Assembly: GCA_016197225.1 (NCBI GenBank)
Contig: JACPWC010000066.1
Span: 1 to 64,000, forward strand
Reading direction: 5' to 3'
Origin: Chloroflexota bacterium
GTDB lineage: Bacteria; Chloroflexota; Anaerolineae; Anaerolineales; VGOW01
Length of the DNA stretch: 64,000 nt
Numbering within the stretch: the stretch's first letter is position 1; each line of letters starts with the position of its first letter. The notes beneath the pieces are model-generated. The model saw only the letters and a program-made list of their open reading frames with translations, was not told the DNA's origin and ran no database searches. This document shows positions 47,847-56,252 of the stretch, one piece after another. Position numbers and translations under genes: made by a program.

Positions 47847-50800
47847 ATGCCTGAGTTGACAGTTTCAGAGACAGGGGCCGAAGCCCGTTTGAATCGTTGG
47901 GCGGTGAATATCGTCCGGGTGGTTTGGATCGCGCTGGCGCTTGTCTCCGTTGGCTGGCACATCGTTCGCTGGGGGCTGGCCCACGAGAAATTCACCCAAC
48001 CCTGCCCGCCCGATCAGAGTCAGTGTTTCCCCACTCCGCGCGAAGTGGCGCTGACGGCTGAGATGGGTCTATCACTGGAAGTTTACGCCGCCGAGGACCT
48101 GATTGGCACCGTCGTCTTTTCCTTCGGCATGCTCGCCGTGGCCGCCTTTATCTTTTGGCTGAAGACCGACGATATCTTTGCCGTCATGATCGGCTTGATC
48201 CTATTGGTCTACTCGTTTGCCAATCGCGATGACCTGATCGCTCAAGCCCCGCTCGCATGGAAACTGGCTTTCCAGTTTCTATATGCCCTTGCCAACGGCA
48301 TGTTAGGCGTCTTTCTCTACACCTTTCCCAACGGGCGCTTCAACCCGCGTTGGACGATGTGGGTGGCCTACGGCGGCGCGGTCTGGACGCTCTTCAAAGA
48401 ATTAGTTATCACCTCCTTCCCCGTCACCTTCGGCCAGCCCGGCTTCGTCGGGTTTACCACCCTAATCGAAGGTGGATTGCAAATTTGCGTGGTCGCCGTG
48501 CTGGTGTATCGCTACCGCCGCGTGTTCAACACCGTCCAGCGCCAACAAACCAAATGGCTCATATTGGGCGTGGTCATGTTTGTGTTGATCGCGCTGGTTA
48601 CAAGCCTGCTCGATGGCTTTGTCTTCGCCCAGCCCGGCCCGGAGCGCATCTGGTATCGCTTCCTCAGCGCCATCCCCTTCACCTTGTCCTTCCTTGTTCT
48701 CCCCCTCGCGCTCATGGTATCCATCCTGTTCCACAATTTGTGGGATGTTGATATTCTCATTAACCGCACCCTGGTCTACGGCGCGCTGACCAGCGCCCTG
48801 GGCATCGTTTACTTTGCCAGCGTGTTCGTCCTGCAAAGCGCGTTTCGGGCTTTCACCGGTCAAACGTCGGATGCGGCGATAGTCATTTCGACGCTGGTGA
48901 TTGCCGCCCTATTCACGCCCGCCCGAGGCCGCATTCAAACGTTTATTGACCGCCGCTTTTACCGGGCGCGGGTGGATTTCCGCGAAACCTTCACCACCTT
49001 TGCCCGCGAAGTGCGGACTATCATTGATCTGCAAGAATTGCTCCGCACTCTCGTCACCCGCACCACCGGTTTGTTTCAGATCACTCACGGCGCCGTCTTG
49101 CTTCGCCGCGGCCACGACTATCAGTTGGCCGAGTCGCAAAATCTGCCCGACTCTTCCGAAACACGGCGGGCGCTCTACCTCTTGCAGGTGGCGTTGCATA
49201 AGCCGGAAGTGTCAATTGACCCCGGCTTGCTGGATCGTTTGCAAAGCGGGCTGACGGTTCTGCACCCCAAAGACAAGGAACTTAATCAGGTGTTTCATCT
49301 TCTGGTGCCATTGGTGGCTTCAAAATCTGCGAATGTGCTCGACACGGGGGGCGCGCTGATCGGGGTCTTGGCGCTCGGGTCGCGCCTTTCACATCAGGAC
49401 TACTCCCGCGAGGATGAAACATTGTTGACGTTGCTGGCCGATCAGGCCGGGACGGCGCTTTACGTAGCCCAGTTGATTGACGCCAAGCACCACGAGAGCC
49501 GGGAAAAAGAAAGAGCCGAAGCCGCCAACCTGGCCAAGAGCACCTTTCTGGCTACGATGAGCCACGAGATTCGTACGCCCATGAACGGCATCATCGGCAT
49601 GACCGGCCTTCTGCTCGACACCGAACTCACCGCCGATCAGCACGAGTTCACCGACACCATCCGCAACAGCGGCGAGGCCCTGCTCACCATCATCAACGAC
49701 ATTCTGGATTTCTCCAAGATCGAATCAGGCAAGATGGAATTGGAGAGCCAGCCCTTCGATTTGCGCGATTGCCTGGAGAGCGCCCTGGACCTGGTGGCGA
49801 CCAAAGCGGCGGAGAAGAAGCTCGACCTGGCTTACGTCATCGAAGACAGCGCGCCTTCAACTATCGTCGGCGACGTGACCCGCCTGCGCCAGATTCTGCT
49901 CAACCTGTTGAGCAACGCTTTGAAGTTTACGGAGAAGGGGGAGGTCGTTGTGACGGTCAAGAGATCGGAGGCGAAGCATGGAGAATTAGAGAATTCTCCT
50001 GTCCTCCAATTCTCTATCCACGACACCGGCCTCGGTATTCCGCCCGACCGGCTCAACCGTCTCTTCCAATCGTTCAGCCAGGTGGACGCCTCGACCACGC
50101 GCAAGTACGGCGGCACCGGCCTGGGCCTGGCGATCAGCAAGCGCCTGAGCGAGTTGATGGGCGGCACAATGTGGGTGGAGAGCGCGGGCGTGCCCGGCAA
50201 AGGCTCAACCTTCCACTTTATGATCCGGGCGGAAGCCGCGCCAGAAGTAAAGCAACGCGAACACCTGAGCGGCGAGCAACCCTATCTGCGCGGCAAGCGC
50301 GTCCTCATCGTGGACGACAACGCCACCAACCGGCGTATTCTGACATTGCAAACACAGTCGTGGGGGATGATCCCCCGGGAGGCGGCTTTCCCGGTGGAGG
50401 CTCTGGCCTGGGTCCGGCAGGGTGAGCCGTTCGACATCGCCATTTTGGACATGAGTATGCCAGAGATGGACGGGGTGATGCTGGCCAACGAAATTCGCAA
50501 GCATCGCGACCCCAAAGCTCTGCCGCTCATCCTGTTCTCCTCGCTGGGCCGGCGCGAAGCAGGGGTTGATAGCTCGACATTTGCCGCTTATCTCACCAAA
50601 CCGCTCAAACAATCGCAACTTTTTGATGCGCTGATCGGTGTATTTGTTGAAGGGGAAATAAAGATCAAAACCAAACCGGCAGGGGCGGCTAGCCCGAAGC
50701 CACAGTTGGATCCTGGCATGGCGGCGCGTCTGCCTCTGCGAATCCTGCTGGCCGAAGACAATGCCGTGAATCAGAAATTGGCCCTGCGGCTGTTATCGCA

Positions 50801-51122
50801 AATGGGCTACCGGGCCGACCTGGCCGGGAACGGCCTTGAGGCGATTGAGGCCGTTGAACGCCAGCAGTACGACGTGGTGCTGATGGATGTGCAGATGCCG
50901 GAGATGGACGGGCTGGAGGCGACCCGCAGTATTAGAAACCTGGGAGGCGTTTCGCAAACCCTCGCAGGTTTTAAGCAGCCGCGCATCATCGCCATGACGG
51001 CTAACGCCATGCAAGGCGACCGGGAGATTTGCCTTGAGGCCGGGATGGACGATTACATTACCAAGCCCATTCGCGTGGATGAACTGGTGGGAGCGTTGAG
51101 CCGGCGCCGGGTTTTGGAGTGA
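47847..51122 (+). CDS. Membrane-bound hybrid histidine kinase with two receivers
   Basis: A 1,091-residue protein. Residues of about 18-370 hold around nine to ten hydrophobic segments. [17 protein letters not shown] then leads to a GAF-like domain (to about residue 550). HisKA has [10 protein letters not shown] with His573, followed by HATPase ([25 protein letters not shown]). The receivers carry Asp868 and Asp1014. From HisKA to the end it is clearly paralogous to the preceding giant kinase. The start at 47847 is 8 bp past that gene's stop, with GAGGA 11 nt upstream. In-frame repeat insertions occur at 49979-50015 and 50936-50971. Confidence 0.92.
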   Translation: MPELTVSETGAEARLNRWAVNIVRVVWIALALVSVGWHIVRWGLAHEKFTQPCPPDQSQCFPTPREVALTAEMGLSLEVYAAEDLIGTVVFSFGMLAVAAFIFWLKTDDIFAVMIGLILLVYSFANRDDLIAQAPLAWKLAFQFLYALANGMLGVFLYTFPNGRFNPRWTMWVAYGGAVWTLFKELVITSFPVTFGQPGFVGFTTLIEGGLQICVVAVLVYRYRRVFNTVQRQQTKWLILGVVMFVLIALVTSLLDGFVFAQPGPERIWYRFLSAIPFTLSFLVLPLALMVSILFHNLWDVDILINRTLVYGALTSALGIVYFASVFVLQSAFRAFTGQTSDAAIVISTLVIAALFTPARGRIQTFIDRRFYRARVDFRETFTTFAREVRTIIDLQELLRTLVTRTTGLFQITHGAVLLRRGHDYQLAESQNLPDSSETRRALYLLQVALHKPEVSIDPGLLDRLQSGLTVLHPKDKELNQVFHLLVPLVASKSANVLDTGGALIGVLALGSRLSHQDYSREDETLLTLLADQAGTALYVAQLIDAKHHESREKERAEAANLAKSTFLATMSHEIRTPMNGIIGMTGLLLDTELTADQHEFTDTIRNSGEALLTIINDILDFSKIESGKMELESQPFDLRDCLESALDLVATKAAEKKLDLAYVIEDSAPSTIVGDVTRLRQILLNLLSNALKFTEKGEVVVTVKRSEAKHGELENSPVLQFSIHDTGLGIPPDRLNRLFQSFSQVDASTTRKYGGTGLGLAISKRLSELMGGTMWVESAGVPGKGSTFHFMIRAEAAPEVKQREHLSGEQPYLRGKRVLIVDDNATNRRILTLQTQSWGMIPREAAFPVEALAWVRQGEPFDIAILDMSMPEMDGVMLANEIRKHRDPKALPLILFSSLGRREAGVDSSTFAAYLTKPLKQSQLFDALIGVFVEGEIKIKTKPAGAASPKPQLDPGMAARLPLRILLAEDNAVNQKLALRLLSQMGYRADLAGNGLEAIEAVERQQYDVVLMDVQMPEMDGLEATRSIRNLGGVSQTLAGFKQPRIIAMTANAMQGDREICLEAGMDDYITKPIRVDELVGALSRRRVLE
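49979..50015. repeat. GAGAATT-word repeat inserted in frame in the membrane kinase
   Basis: GGAGAATT-AGAG-AATTCTCC followed by CTCCAATTCTC uses the same words as the intergenic hairpin at 21271-21320. It encodes [12 protein letters not shown] just before DTGLGI. The paralogous kinase has an unrelated sequence at this point. Confidence 0.65.
50936..50971. repeat. Palindrome inside receiver 2 of the membrane kinase, copy D
   Basis: AAACCTGGGAGGCGTTT and AAACCCTCGCAGGTTT are imperfect inverted arms around CGC. It sits at the same point of the receiver as copy C in the paralogous kinase and keeps the frame (12 codons). Confidence 0.7.
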
Positions 51123-51131
51123 GGAAAATTT

Positions 51132-51491
51132 ATGGCGGACGCTGAAGTCATTGATCGCGCGACCCTGAACAACCTGCTGGTTACAGTGGGCGACGACATG
51201 GATTTTTTTGACGACCTGATGAGCACTTTTTTTGACGACGCGCCCAAACTGCTGGGCGACATGCGCCGGGCGACAGAGACCGGCCAGGCCGAAGAACTGC
51301 GCCGGGCGGCCCACAGCCTCAAGTCGAATAGCGCCAACTTTGGCGCGACGGCGCTGACCGGGATGTGCAAAGAACTGGAAGAGCTTGGCAAGGGCGGCGT
51401 GACGGACGTGGACGACCGGCTGGCAAAAGCAGAGACCGAATATCACCGTGTCCGGGATGCTCTACAAACCCTTCGCGCCAGCGGACTGTAA
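51132..51491 (+). CDS. Hpt phosphotransfer protein
   Basis: A 119-residue four-helix protein with RRAAHSLKSNSANFGATAL, whose His61 is the phosphorylatable residue. It starts 10 bp after the membrane kinase, with GAGGA upstream. It would carry phosphate from the kinase receivers to the receiver-cyclase protein encoded next. The negatively charged N-terminus (FFDDLMSTFFDDAP) is typical of single-domain Hpt proteins. Confidence 0.92.
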   Translation: MADAEVIDRATLNNLLVTVGDDMDFFDDLMSTFFDDAPKLLGDMRRATETGQAEELRRAAHSLKSNSANFGATALTGMCKELEELGKGGVTDVDDRLAKAETEYHRVRDALQTLRASGL

Positions 51492-51510
51492 TTTCCTGCG
51501 AGCAGATTAA

Positions 51511-53976
51511 ATGATGGCAACCGATCGCGGTCGTATCCTCGTCGTAGACGACAACAAGATCAATCGCATGTTGCTCACTCGCGCCCTGGCCGAGCAGGGG
51601 CACACCGCCTCCACGGCCGAGAACGGCCAGCAGGCGCTGGCCATGTTGCGGGCCGAACCGTTCGACGTGGTGCTGCTCGACATTTTGATGCCCGAACTGG
51701 ACGGCTACGAGACGCTGGCTCAGATCAAACACGACAACGCCCTGCGGCACATTCCGGTGATCATGATCTCGGCCGTGGACGAACTGGACAGCGTGCTCCG
51801 GTGCATCGAAATGGGGGCCACCGACTATTTGCCCAAGCCGTTCAACGCCGGCCTGCTTCAGGCCCGCATCAATTCATCGCTGGCCGGCAAACGCCTGCGC
51901 GACCTGGAACTCGAATATCTGGAACAGGTGGGCTACGTGGCCGACGCGGCGGCGGCGGTGGAAGCCAGCCAGTTCCAGACCGAGAGCCTGGACAACGTTG
52001 CGGCCCGGTCGGACGCCCTGGGGCGGCTGGCCCGCGTCTTTCAACGCATGGCCGGCGAAGTGTACGCTCGCGAGCAACGGCTTAAACTACAACTGCAACA
52101 ACTGCGGCTGGACATGGAAGAGCACCAGCGGGCGGCCGGGGAAACCGTCTCTGTTTACATTCCGATGGATCGCCGGCACGCGCTGGCGAGCGGCCAGCTC
52201 CTGCCCAACCGCGCTCACGGCGCCACCCTCTTCGCCGACATCTCCGGCTTCACCCCCCTCACCGAATCGCTGGCGCAGGAACTTGGCCTGCAACGCGGCG
52301 TGGAAGAACTGACCCGGCAACTCAACCAGGTCTTTGGCGCGCTGGTGGAAGAAGTGCATCGTTACGGCGGCAGTGTCATCAGCTTCAGCGGCGACGCCAT
52401 TGCCTGCTGGTTCAACGCCGACGACGGGTTGTGCGCCACAGCCTGCGCCCTGGCAATGCAAACGGCCATGCGCCAGTTCGAGACGATCCAGACGCCGGCC
52501 GGAACGTCAATCTCAGTCGTCATCAAAGTGGCAGTGGTGGCCGGCCCGGTGCGGCGCTTTTTGGTGGGCGACCCGCAAATCCGGCAGATGGAAGTGCTGG
52601 CCGGGCAGTTGCTGAATGATCTGGCGCTGGGCGAGCACCAGGCCAAACGCGGTGAAGTGCTGGTGGATGAATCCATCACCACTCGGACGGGCGACAAGAT
52701 GGACGTTGCCGAATGGCGAAAAGATGAAGCGACCGGGAAACGGTTCGCGGTAGTGACCGGCCTGCCCCCGGGGGTGACCGCCGCCCCGTGGCCGGCGCTC
52801 CCACCCGATTCCATCTCCGATTCTCAAGCCCGGCCCTGGTTATTGGCCGCCGTCTACGAAAAAGTGCGCGGCGGCAAGAGCGAATTTTTATCCGAATTAC
52901 GCCCGGCGGTAGCCCTGTTGCTCAAGTACGACGATCTTGACTACGACAACGACGATGAAGCCGGAGACAAGCTGGATGCATTTGTGCGCTGGGCGCAGTC
53001 GGTGGTGGCCCGTTACGACGGCGCGTTTTTGCAGTTGACGATGGGCGACAAAGGCAGTTATCTGTACGTGTCGTTTGGCGCGCCAGTGGCGCATTACGAC
53101 GATGCAGTCCGGGCCGTGAACGCCGCGCAGGAACTTCTATCACCGCCGCCCGAACTCGGCTTCATTCACGGGATTCAAATTGGCCTGGCGCAGGGGCAAA
53201 TGCGGGCCGGCGCTTACGGCGGCGTGGCCCACCGGACTTACGGTGTGCTTGGCGACAAGACCAACCTGGCGGCGCGGCTGATGATGGCGGCGACGGACGG
53301 CATTTTGTGCGACGAGGCGGTTTACCGAGCGGCTCAGGGGCAGGTGGAGTTTGTGGCCTTGCCTCCGATCATTGTCAAAGGCAAGACTCAACCCGTCCCT
53401 GTTTATCGCCCGGTCGGAGAAAAGAAGCGAGTCGAAAGCGCCATTGATCGTTTGTCGCCGGCCCAGCAATTGACTCTCAAAGTTGCCAGCGTGATTGGGC
53501 GACTGGTGAAGCTTGATCTACTGCGCGATATTTACCCGGTTGAGGCCGACAAACCGCAACTGGCCGAGCACCTGCAAGCACTGGAAGGACACAACCTGCT
53601 GGCCCGGCTGTTGTCGGGCGACGCGCTTGAGTTGGCCTATCAATTCCACGATGAGGCCGCTCAGGAGGTTGCTTACAATTTGATGTTGTTTGCCCAGCGC
53701 CGACAACTGCACCGGGCCATCGCCGAATGGCACGAGCAGACCTACGCCGCCGACCTTTCGCCGCACTATCCGCTGTTGGCGCATCACTGGGCCAAAGCCG
53801 AAGACGTGGCCAAAGCCGTTCACTATTTGGAAAAGGCCGGCGAGCAGGCGCGACAGCAGGGCGCTTACCAGGAAGCTCTAGCCTACTTCAACGAGTCGCT
53901 GACGCTCGACAAGCAAGCCTCGGTGATGGGCAATTCGCTCGACCACCCTGCCGACCCGGCCCAAGCCGCCACTTAG
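51511..53976 (+). CDS. Receiver-adenylate/guanylate cyclase with TPR-like tail, AAA domain absent
   Basis: An 821-residue protein. Residues 1-130 are a receiver (ILVVDDNKIN, Asp57, lysine in LPKPF). Two class III cyclase-type domains follow: LFADISGFTPLTESLAQ with FSGDAIACWF (about 235-380), and VALLLKYDDLDYDND...TMGDKGSYLYVSFG (about 465-630). Then RLSPAQQLTLKVASVIGR leads to an all-helical TPR-like tail. In related cyclase-AAA-TPR proteins an ATPase domain with Walker A lies between cyclase and tail; here it is missing, as if deleted. The second cyclase domain lacks a clear FADISGF motif, so only one half may be catalytic. It is the likely output of the upstream kinases. Confidence 0.88.
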   Translation: MMATDRGRILVVDDNKINRMLLTRALAEQGHTASTAENGQQALAMLRAEPFDVVLLDILMPELDGYETLAQIKHDNALRHIPVIMISAVDELDSVLRCIEMGATDYLPKPFNAGLLQARINSSLAGKRLRDLELEYLEQVGYVADAAAAVEASQFQTESLDNVAARSDALGRLARVFQRMAGEVYAREQRLKLQLQQLRLDMEEHQRAAGETVSVYIPMDRRHALASGQLLPNRAHGATLFADISGFTPLTESLAQELGLQRGVEELTRQLNQVFGALVEEVHRYGGSVISFSGDAIACWFNADDGLCATACALAMQTAMRQFETIQTPAGTSISVVIKVAVVAGPVRRFLVGDPQIRQMEVLAGQLLNDLALGEHQAKRGEVLVDESITTRTGDKMDVAEWRKDEATGKRFAVVTGLPPGVTAAPWPALPPDSISDSQARPWLLAAVYEKVRGGKSEFLSELRPAVALLLKYDDLDYDNDDEAGDKLDAFVRWAQSVVARYDGAFLQLTMGDKGSYLYVSFGAPVAHYDDAVRAVNAAQELLSPPPELGFIHGIQIGLAQGQMRAGAYGGVAHRTYGVLGDKTNLAARLMMAATDGILCDEAVYRAAQGQVEFVALPPIIVKGKTQPVPVYRPVGEKKRVESAIDRLSPAQQLTLKVASVIGRLVKLDLLRDIYPVEADKPQLAEHLQALEGHNLLARLLSGDALELAYQFHDEAAQEVAYNLMLFAQRRQLHRAIAEWHEQTYAADLSPHYPLLAHHWAKAEDVAKAVHYLEKAGEQARQQGAYQEALAYFNESLTLDKQASVMGNSLDHPADPAQAAT

Positions 53977-54002
53977 GGCGGTTTCCTAATTGATTCTGCA
54001 TC

Positions 54003-54034
54003 TTGCCTTCCTCCGCAGTTTCGTGTTAAACTGC
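54003..54034 (+). promoter_or_regulatory. Possible promoter and dyad before the leader peptide
   Basis: TTGCCT (54003-54008), a 17-bp spacer and TTAAAC (54026-54031) form a weak sigma-70-like promoter. A perfect 8-bp dyad CGCAGTTT/AAACTGCG (54014-54034) overlaps it and could be an operator or a small terminator of the cyclase gene. Confidence 0.4.
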
Positions 54035-54065
54035 GCCCACATCTTACTGAAAGGAGGCGCGCCAC

Positions 54066-54137
54066 ATGACAAGCAGGTATCTCAACATTAGTTTTGCGGG
54101 TCAACCCACCCATCATCCCGGCGCGCCTGGAGGCTGA
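54066..54137 (+). CDS. 23-codon leader ORF before the ABC exporter
   Basis: A short ORF with a very strong ribosome-binding site (AAAGGAGG, 8 nt spacing), encoding MTSRYLNISFAGQP and ending HHPGAPGG. A 9-bp inverted pair, AGGCGCGCC over the Shine-Dalgarno and GGCGCGCCT at the ORF end, could fold the two together, so translation would change the RNA structure. A strong terminator follows 30 bp later, then the exporter gene. Arrangement is like the BmrB leader of BmrCD. A secreted peptide with a GG end is an alternative, but no peptidase domain is found in the exporters. Confidence 0.6.
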   Translation: MTSRYLNISFAGQPTHHPGAPGG

Positions 54138-54167
54138 GTCTTTCTTGCCTTTGTGTCGTTTGAATTT

Positions 54168-54211
54168 ACGGCCACAGTTGCGCTTCCGCACTGTGGCCGT
54201 TTTATTTTTTT
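54168..54211 (+). terminator. Strong intrinsic terminator (candidate attenuator) before the ABC exporter
   Basis: ACGGCCACAGT and ACTGTGGCCGT pair perfectly, extended by GCG-CTTC-CGC in the loop, followed by TTTATTTTTTT. The exporter ATG is only 13 nt beyond the T-run, and its own RBS is weak. This suits a regulated terminator in a leader transcript. Confidence 0.85.
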
Positions 54212-54223
54212 GGTTTTAGAGCG

Positions 54224-56074
54224 ATGTCAACAAATACCTTCAACTTCAAAATAACCCTCTCCAAGAATCGGTTCGTCGGGCTGTGGCGGGCGCTGGCCGA
54301 GTTCCGCCCGGTGTACGCCGGGGCGGCCCTGTTTCTGGGGCTGTCCACTATTGCCAAGACGGCCACCTTCTTCCTCATCCGCTATCTGGTAGATGATGTC
54401 CTGGCCCGCTCGACGATGATGAGTCTGTTGCCCTGGGTGGCGCTGGGCTTCGTCGGGCTGGCGCTGGCCGAGGGCGTCTTCACCTTCCTCAGCGGGCGGC
54501 TGGCCTCGCGCACGGCGGAAGGCATTGCCCTGCGCCTGCGCAACTACCTGTTCGACCACATCCAGCGGCTCTCGTTCACCTACCACGACCGCACACCCAC
54601 CGGCGACCTGATCCAGCGCGCCACCTCGGACGTGGACGCCGTCCGCCGCTTCTTTGCCGAGCAGGCCGTCGGCGTGGGCCGCATCGTCCTCCTCTTTGCC
54701 ATCAACTGGATCGCCTTGTGGAGCCTCAACGTTCAACTGGCGCTGTTCTCGGTTCTGGTTGTGCCGCTGGTGGTGATCATGTCGGTCTTCTTCTTCAAGC
54801 GCGTGTCGAAAGTTTACGAGGCCTATCAGGAGCAGGATTCCAAACTGTCCACGACGTTGCAGGAAAACCTGACCGGCGTGCGGGTGGTGAAGGCTTTTGC
54901 CCGCCAGGCTTACGAACGCGACAAGTTCGAGCGCGACAACTGGGAGAAGTTCGTGCGCGGCAAACGACTGCTCATCATGCACTCGCTCTTTTGGCCGGTA
55001 GCCGACATTTTGTGCAACGGGCAGATGCTGGCCGGGTTCACCGTCGGCGCGATCATGACCATCAACCGCGCCATCACCCTCGGCGACTACCTGGCCTACA
55101 TGGGCCTGGTGGTGCAGTTGATCTGGCCGATGCGTGAGTTGGGCCGCCTTATCGTGCAGGCTTCCACCGGCCTTGTTTCTTACAACCGCTTGATGGAAGT
55201 CGTGCGTGAGGAGCGCGAGCCGCTGGACCTGGGCGAGCACCGGCCCGTGGCCGGGAGCCGGGTGCGAGGCAAGCTGGAATTTAACGAGGTCGGCTTTGAG
55301 TACGAAGCCGCTCACCGGGTGTTGAAAAATATCTCTTTCACTGTTGAGCCGGGCCGGGTGGTGGCTCTGCTCGGCCCGACCGGCTCCGGGAAAACGTCGC
55401 TCGTCAACCTCCTGCCGCGTTTCTACGATTACAACGCTGGCAGTCTCCGGCTCGACGGCGTGGAACTGAAAGATTATCCGCGCCAGTTTCTGCGCCAGCA
55501 GATCGGCATCGTGGAGCAGGAGCCGTTTCTCTTTTCGCGCACCCTGCGCGAGAACATCACTTACGGCGTGGGCCGCGAAGTGACCGACGCCGAAGTGGAA
55601 GCGGCGGCGCGGGCGGCGGCCATCCATGACGTGATTTTAAGTTTCCCTGCCGGCTACAACACGCTGGTGGGCGAAAAAGGGATCACGCTCTCCGGCGGCC
55701 AGAAGCAGAGGGTGGCGATTGCTCGCACCTTGTTGAAAGACCCGCGCATTCTGATCCTCGACGACTCGACCTCGGCGGTGGATACCGAAACCGAGGCCGC
55801 CATCCGTGAAGCGCTGGAAAGGTTGATGCAGGGCCGCACCACGTTCATCATCGCCCACCGCATCCAGAGCGTGATGAGCGCCGACTTGATCCTGGTGCTG
55901 GAAGGCGGGCGCATCGCCCAGCGCGGCAACCACGAGGAACTACTGGCGCAGGATGGACTCTACCGGCGCATCTACGATTTGCAGGCGCAGATCGAGGTGG
56001 AGGTGCAGAAGGAAGTGGATGTGTTCGCCGAGGCGGCTGAACCGGAGATCGAAGCCGAGGCGGCGCTGGTCTAG
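54224..56074 (+). CDS. ABC exporter half-transporter, degenerate ATPase site subunit
   Basis: A 616-residue type IV ABC exporter. Residues of about 30-320 form a six-helix membrane domain, residues of about 345-580 the nucleotide domain. Walker A is GPTGSGKTS, signature LSGGQKQR, Walker B ILILDDSTSAVD. The catalytic glutamate is replaced by aspartate, typical of the degenerate site in heterodimeric exporters such as BmrCD or TM287/288. The partner gene follows after 178 bp. It probably exports drugs or lipids. The C-terminus is an acidic extension rich in Glu/Ala. Confidence 0.92.
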   Translation: MSTNTFNFKITLSKNRFVGLWRALAEFRPVYAGAALFLGLSTIAKTATFFLIRYLVDDVLARSTMMSLLPWVALGFVGLALAEGVFTFLSGRLASRTAEGIALRLRNYLFDHIQRLSFTYHDRTPTGDLIQRATSDVDAVRRFFAEQAVGVGRIVLLFAINWIALWSLNVQLALFSVLVVPLVVIMSVFFFKRVSKVYEAYQEQDSKLSTTLQENLTGVRVVKAFARQAYERDKFERDNWEKFVRGKRLLIMHSLFWPVADILCNGQMLAGFTVGAIMTINRAITLGDYLAYMGLVVQLIWPMRELGRLIVQASTGLVSYNRLMEVVREEREPLDLGEHRPVAGSRVRGKLEFNEVGFEYEAAHRVLKNISFTVEPGRVVALLGPTGSGKTSLVNLLPRFYDYNAGSLRLDGVELKDYPRQFLRQQIGIVEQEPFLFSRTLRENITYGVGREVTDAEVEAAARAAAIHDVILSFPAGYNTLVGEKGITLSGGQKQRVAIARTLLKDPRILILDDSTSAVDTETEAAIREALERLMQGRTTFIIAHRIQSVMSADLILVLEGGRIAQRGNHEELLAQDGLYRRIYDLQAQIEVEVQKEVDVFAEAAEPEIEAEAALV

Positions 56075-56106
56075 TCATAGTTGAGGTAACTACTCACGAG
56101 GCAGGA

Positions 56107-56218
56107 AATTGGAACGCAGATTACGCAGACGCTTCGCGCGCAGATTGTCGCAGATATTTTTTGAAAAAATCAGCGAAGATCAGCGTTCGTGAAGCATCCA
56201 CGTTTATCTGCGTTCTAT
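56107..56218. repeat. Palindromic intergenic element, GCAGATTACGCAGA type, copy 3 (variant)
   Basis: GAACGCAGATTACGCAGACG on the left and CGTTTATCTGCGTTC on the right are inverted. The middle holds TCAGCGAAGATCAGCGTTC. It shares the core word with 4449 and 20533 but not their flanks. It fills most of the 178-bp gap between the exporter genes. Confidence 0.6.
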
Positions 56219-56252
56219 CAGTGGCCTGTGCGTAGTTGCTGGGGAACAAGAA

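Noticed and set aside
54227-55627. A 466-codon minus-strand frame
   Set aside because: Antisense to the first ABC exporter gene, no motif.
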